In this document: one piece after another, positions 7,723-10,613 of the stretch
Numbering within the stretch: the stretch's first letter is position 1
Layout of the letters: each line of letters starts with the position of its first letter
Assembly: GCA_002084385.1 (NCBI GenBank)
Contig: NBLS01000051.1
Coordinates: 1-10,613 of the forward strand
DNA from: Desulfobacteraceae bacterium 4572_19
Lineage (GTDB): Bacteria; Desulfobacterota; Desulfobacteria; Desulfobacterales; NBLS01
DNA length: 10,613 nt
Direction of reading: 5' to 3'
Position numbers and translations under genes: made by a program
The notes under the pieces: generated by a model
Told to the model about the DNA's origin: nothing
Database searches by the model: none
The model's input: the letters and a program-made list of their open reading frames with translations, nothing else

Positions 7723-9537
7723 TTAACTTTTTAAATGAGCCCTTACTGTCTTTGCCTGATTTTGTTTTTTACTAAGAAGTTGCATAAGAAGAACATCATC
7801 ATTGTTTTCTTCAGCAGCCTTAATTTTCCGATTTAGTGAATCATCATTTTTATGCTGGATAGAAAGAAAGTGAGAAATCACCTTTTCACAATCATGGTAA
7901 TTCCATTTTTCACTTATTAATTCAAAACTCCCAACAGCAAGTAAAGCAACAATATCCCTTTGAGCATTATTTTCAAATTGCTCCATAATAAAAGAAATAC
8001 CAACTTGATCAGATTGATTAGAGGTATAATTTATATCAAGAAGCTTATTTCCAATGGACTTTAGTAACTCATCTTTAAAAAAATCAAGGACTTTATGTTG
8101 TCTTATTTCAGGAATAATATCTGGAAATTGAAGCATCATGGAAACTATCTGTTTTTCCATCCTGTCAATTTTTACTGGTACATTTACATTAGTATTTGCA
8201 ACAGCCGATGCCTGCCAAACACTATTCGATGAAGACGGCAAAGATATGGTTTCTCTAATTTTATTTAATATAGCAACTTCATCAACACCTATACGTTCCG
8301 CAAGTTCTTTTATATATATGGAACGGGCAACACCATCTGCTACTGCAGCAACGGGCTCTAACATATCTGCAATAATACGAACCTTTCCGTCCATGGAAAG
8401 ACCATGTTTATCAATTGCTATCTGAATTAAAAAAGAGACGGCACTTAAAGCTTTATCAGCTTTATCTAAGAACAAATCCATTCCAAATTCAAAAACAAAT
8501 GAATCAGGATCATGTCCCTCTGGCAATACCAATATTCGAGCATCAACATTTTCATTGGCAAAAATAGGAATACTGCGTATTGCAGCTTTTATACCTGCCG
8601 TATCAGAATCATACACCAATATCATTTTCGATGCGTATCCTTTAAGCATTCTTATATGCTCTACTGTTAAGGCAGTTCCAAGGGACGCAACTACATTTTC
8701 AATACCGTGTTGACAAAGTGCAATTAAATCAAAATATCCCTCTACTATAAAAACCACGTCTGTTTGTCTGCATCTGTTTTTCGCAAGGTGTAAACCATAA
8801 AGAGAACGACTTTTAGCATATATTTGGGTTTCCGGAGAATTTAAATATTTGGGCAACGAATCATCCATCACCCTGCCCCCGAAACCTGTTACTTTCATTC
8901 CTATATCAAATATCGGAAATATTATTCTATTTCTAAAGCGATCATAATATCCTCCGTTATCTTTTTTTATTACCAATCCTGATTTTTCTACAACACCTCG
9001 TTTAAGCTTTTTCTTTTTTATAAAATTTACAAGATTTTCCCAACCGTCCGGAATAAATCCAAGACAAAATCTTTTAACTACCTCATCTGATATACCACGT
9101 TTTTCAAGATACCTTCTTGCCACTCTTCCATTATCACTTTTTAAAAGATTATACCGAAAAAATTCCATTACATCATGATTTAATTCAAGTAAAGACTCTC
9201 TTTCATTTATAAGTTTTTTTTGTTCCGGTGTCATATTGGCTGTTTGAATTTCAATGCCGTATCGTCCGGCAAGCATCCTTGCAGTCTCCGGAAAAGTCAT
9301 GGCATTTTGCTTCATTAGAAAAGAGATAACATTCCCACCTGTGCCACACCCAAAACAATAAAACATCTTTTTTTCAGGATTAACAGTAAATGACGGAGTT
9401 TTTTCTGAATGAAAAGGGCACAACCCCTTAAAACTTGTACCCGCTTTTTTCAAAAGAACACTATCTGATATAATATCTACAATATCAGCAGTATTCATTA
9501 TCTCTGCAATTTTTTCTTCTGGAATAAACCCGGACAA
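7723..9537 (-). CDS. dnaG: DNA primase DnaG
   Basis: DnaG makes RNA primers at the replication fork and is recruited by the DnaB helicase. The 604-residue protein has an N-terminal CHC2 zinc-binding domain (Cys40, His43, Cys61, Cys64 in CPFH...CFGC), the RNA-polymerase basic core (RFRNRIIFPIFD, about 200-212), a TOPRIM domain with EGYFD (Glu266) and DSDTAG (Asp310, Asp312), LPEGHDPDSF, and a divergent C-terminal helicase-binding region. The length is normal. I start at TTG 9535-9537: GGAGG lies 10 nt upstream and the product begins MSGFIPEEKIAEI, matching family N-termini. The open frame continues upstream to 9591 only by reading through a family B repeat. rpoD follows, as in the macromolecular-synthesis operon, but copy A5 now separates them. 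The gene appears intact. Confidence 0.93.
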   Translation of the reverse strand: MSGFIPEEKIAEIMNTADIVDIISDSVLLKKAGTSFKGLCPFHSEKTPSFTVNPEKKMFYCFGCGTGGNVISFLMKQNAMTFPETARMLAGRYGIEIQTANMTPEQKKLINERESLLELNHDVMEFFRYNLLKSDNGRVARRYLEKRGISDEVVKRFCLGFIPDGWENLVNFIKKKKLKRGVVEKSGLVIKKDNGGYYDRFRNRIIFPIFDIGMKVTGFGGRVMDDSLPKYLNSPETQIYAKSRSLYGLHLAKNRCRQTDVVFIVEGYFDLIALCQHGIENVVASLGTALTVEHIRMLKGYASKMILVYDSDTAGIKAAIRSIPIFANENVDARILVLPEGHDPDSFVFEFGMDLFLDKADKALSAVSFLIQIAIDKHGLSMDGKVRIIADMLEPVAAVADGVARSIYIKELAERIGVDEVAILNKIRETISLPSSSNSVWQASAVANTNVNVPVKIDRMEKQIVSMMLQFPDIIPEIRQHKVLDFFKDELLKSIGNKLLDINYTSNQSDQVGISFIMEQFENNAQRDIVALLAVGSFELISEKWNYHDCEKVISHFLSIQHKNDDSLNRKIKAAEENNDDVLLMQLLSKKQNQAKTVRAHLKS

Positions 9538-9563
9538 GAAAAATTTTCCTCCACTTCTTATTA

Positions 9564-9773
9564 ACTTGCCATGGCGAATAATACGCCACAACTAACATTG
9601 AAAGTCTTTAGAATACAGCGTTTCTACGGACTTTCATATAAACTGACTATGGCAATTAGTACACCACAACAAAACATAGTAGTCTTTATAACATTTTTAA
9701 GAACTTTCATACATCTTGCCACAGCAAATAATGAAAGCCTTTATAATACAGCTTTTTCAGAAACTTTCATATA
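9564..9773 (-). repeat. Family B repeats, tandem array of three units
   Basis: Three contiguous units read on the minus strand: 9714-9773 (60 bp, lacking about 17 bp near its end), 9641-9713 (73 bp) and 9564-9640 (77 bp). Each begins TATATGAAAG or TGTATGAAAG, and two end in GGCAAG. The array forms the leader region of dnaG, ending about 25 bp before its start codon, and is in the same orientation as that gene. Confidence 0.8.
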
Positions 9774-9980
9774 AAAACCGTAACATAAATAATTTCACCA
9801 TAACGTATTTTCCACCATAATAAATTACTAAAAGCCCAATATAGATTTAAAAATAAAACCGTAACTTGTCAAACATCTACAAACTTGTCAATCTTTTTTT
9901 ATAACCGTTTATGAAGAAGTAATAAATTGTACTTTTTAAACGTTGATATGTCTAATTGGATTACGTTATGAGATCTTAAT
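9774..9980. other. Intergenic region between hisB and dnaG
   Basis: Together with the repeat array, about 440 bp separate hisB from dnaG without a gene. Outside the array the DNA is very AT-rich. I see a possible minus-strand promoter with a pair of direct repeats (9844-9891), no convincing terminator hairpin after hisB, and no ORF of note. Confidence 0.6.
9844..9891 (-). promoter_or_regulatory. Possible promoter of the dnaG-rpoD cluster with twin TTGACAAGTT boxes
   Basis: On the minus strand TTGACAAGTT occurs twice, 19 bp apart (9882-9891 and 9863-9872). The second copy contains a perfect -35 hexamer TTGACA (9867-9872), followed after 17 bp by TAAATC (9844-9849), a poor -10. The perfect -35 in the only sizeable gap upstream of dnaG favours a promoter; the weak -10 keeps confidence low. 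The duplicated box could also be a regulator site. Confidence 0.3.
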
Positions 9981-10568
9981 TTATAAAGCCCCTTTACTCG
10001 ACAAAACACCTTTCATATGTGGGTTAAAAGAAACAGCCTGTGCAAGAGATCTTCCCATTGCCTTAAATATAGATTCAATAATATGGTGCTCATTTTCACC
10101 ATATTTAACATTGATATGAAGATTCATTCCACCCTTAACTGCAAATGAACGGAAAAATTCTTTTGCAAGGTAAGCATCAAATTTCCCAGATGATGTAATT
10201 TTTTTTGGCAGGTTATACACAAGAAAAGGTCTGTTTGAAAGGTCTATGGAGACTTCACTTAAAGTTTCATCCATAGGAGTTACTGCATGCCCATAACGTT
10301 TAATACCCTTTCTATCACCAAGAGCCTTATTTAAAGCTTCACCAAGAACAAGCCCGATATCCTCCACCGTATGGTGATAATCCACATCAATATCACCTTT
10401 GGCATCTATGGAAAGATCAAAAAAACCATGTACACAAAAAAGAGTCAACATATGATCAAAAAAAGGAATTCCTGTAACTATATTTGCACATCCTGAGCCC
10501 TCTAAATTTAAAGTTAATGCAATTTCAGTTTCTGCAGTCTGCCTTGTAACTGTTCCTGTACGTTTCAT
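9981..10568 (-). CDS. hisB: Imidazoleglycerol-phosphate dehydratase (HisB)
   Basis: HisB removes water from imidazole glycerol phosphate to give imidazole acetol phosphate in histidine biosynthesis; it is a cytosolic Mn-dependent enzyme forming a large oligomer. The 195-residue protein is the monofunctional bacterial form, without the phosphatase domain fused to it in Escherichia coli. The metal-binding motifs are all present: FFDHM (36-40), DYHHTVED (63-70), MDE (99-101) and GENEHHIIE (157-165), with EFFRSFA between them and the usual SSKGAL-type end. GGAGG lies about 5 nt before the ATG (10566-10568), which supports this start. No other histidine gene is visible, but the window ends just upstream. 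The gene looks intact. Confidence 0.97.
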   Translation of the reverse strand: MKRTGTVTRQTAETEIALTLNLEGSGCANIVTGIPFFDHMLTLFCVHGFFDLSIDAKGDIDVDYHHTVEDIGLVLGEALNKALGDRKGIKRYGHAVTPMDETLSEVSIDLSNRPFLVYNLPKKITSSGKFDAYLAKEFFRSFAVKGGMNLHINVKYGENEHHIIESIFKAMGRSLAQAVSFNPHMKGVLSSKGAL

Positions 10569-10575
10569 ATACCCT

Positions 10576-10613
10576 CCATGGCGGAATTAACTACCACAAT
10601 TAAAAATGAAAGT
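10576..10613 (-). repeat. Family B repeat, partial unit cut by the window edge
   Basis: The minus-strand reading (ACTTTCATTTTTAATTGTGG ... CCGCCATGG) matches the second half of the 77-bp unit. It lies immediately upstream of the hisB ribosome-binding site and continues beyond the window. Confidence 0.7.

Noticed and set aside
9564..9773. CRISPR-like array upstream of dnaG
   Set aside because: Units are adjacent and diverged, with no short constant repeat and no unique spacers; no cas gene is present.
9564..9773. Riboswitch or ribosomal-protein leader for dnaG
   Set aside because: The same unit occurs in the opposite orientation upstream of other minus-strand genes, which does not fit a cis-acting mRNA leader.

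Overview
This is an AT-rich window in which every recognisable gene reads on the minus strand. The genes suggest an anaerobic sulfate-reducer-like member of the Desulfobacterales (former Deltaproteobacteria): a dnaG-rpoD-tRNA-nif3-zinc ribbon-rnpB-ispD neighbourhood, and a fragment of the AAA-ATPase-like family that is expanded in large Desulfobacteraceae. That placement is inference from gene content, not a database result.

In transcription order (right to left) the window holds: hisB (histidine biosynthesis); a non-coding gap with a tandem repeat array and a possible promoter; dnaG (primase); a mobile palindromic element; rpoD (primary sigma factor), which runs into a CAU-anticodon tRNA and lacks its last roughly 40 residues; the tRNA; another element copy; a Nif3/DUF34 protein; two tandem 77-bp repeats; a coiled-coil C4 zinc-ribbon protein; an RNase P RNA gene lacking its 3' end; another element copy; a protein with a C-terminal HPr-like domain; more repeats; ispD (isoprenoid MEP pathway); a last element copy; and the remnant of an AAA-ATPase-like gene at the left edge. 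dnaG and rpoD form the core of a macromolecular-synthesis cluster (replication priming and transcription initiation). The tRNA and rnpB add translation and RNA processing.

Two dispersed repeat families fill almost every intergenic gap. Family A (five copies) is a palindromic element of about 155 bp with imperfect terminal inverted repeats starting GTAA. One copy is flanked by a perfect 8-bp direct repeat, so it is a transposed miniature element; the GTAA ends and 8-bp duplication resemble those of IS66-family elements. Family B is a 77-bp unit, found singly or in tandem arrays of two and three, that folds into two small hairpins.

The most unusual observation is that two genes normally essential, rpoD and rnpB, lack their 3' ends, while ispD has its C-terminus replaced by repeat-derived codons. 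In rnpB and ispD the break coincides with a family A copy that is itself cut near the centre of its palindrome. Either real deletions occurred here (so intact copies should exist elsewhere), or short stretches were lost during assembly across palindromes. No CRISPR array, prophage or recognisable defence system is present.
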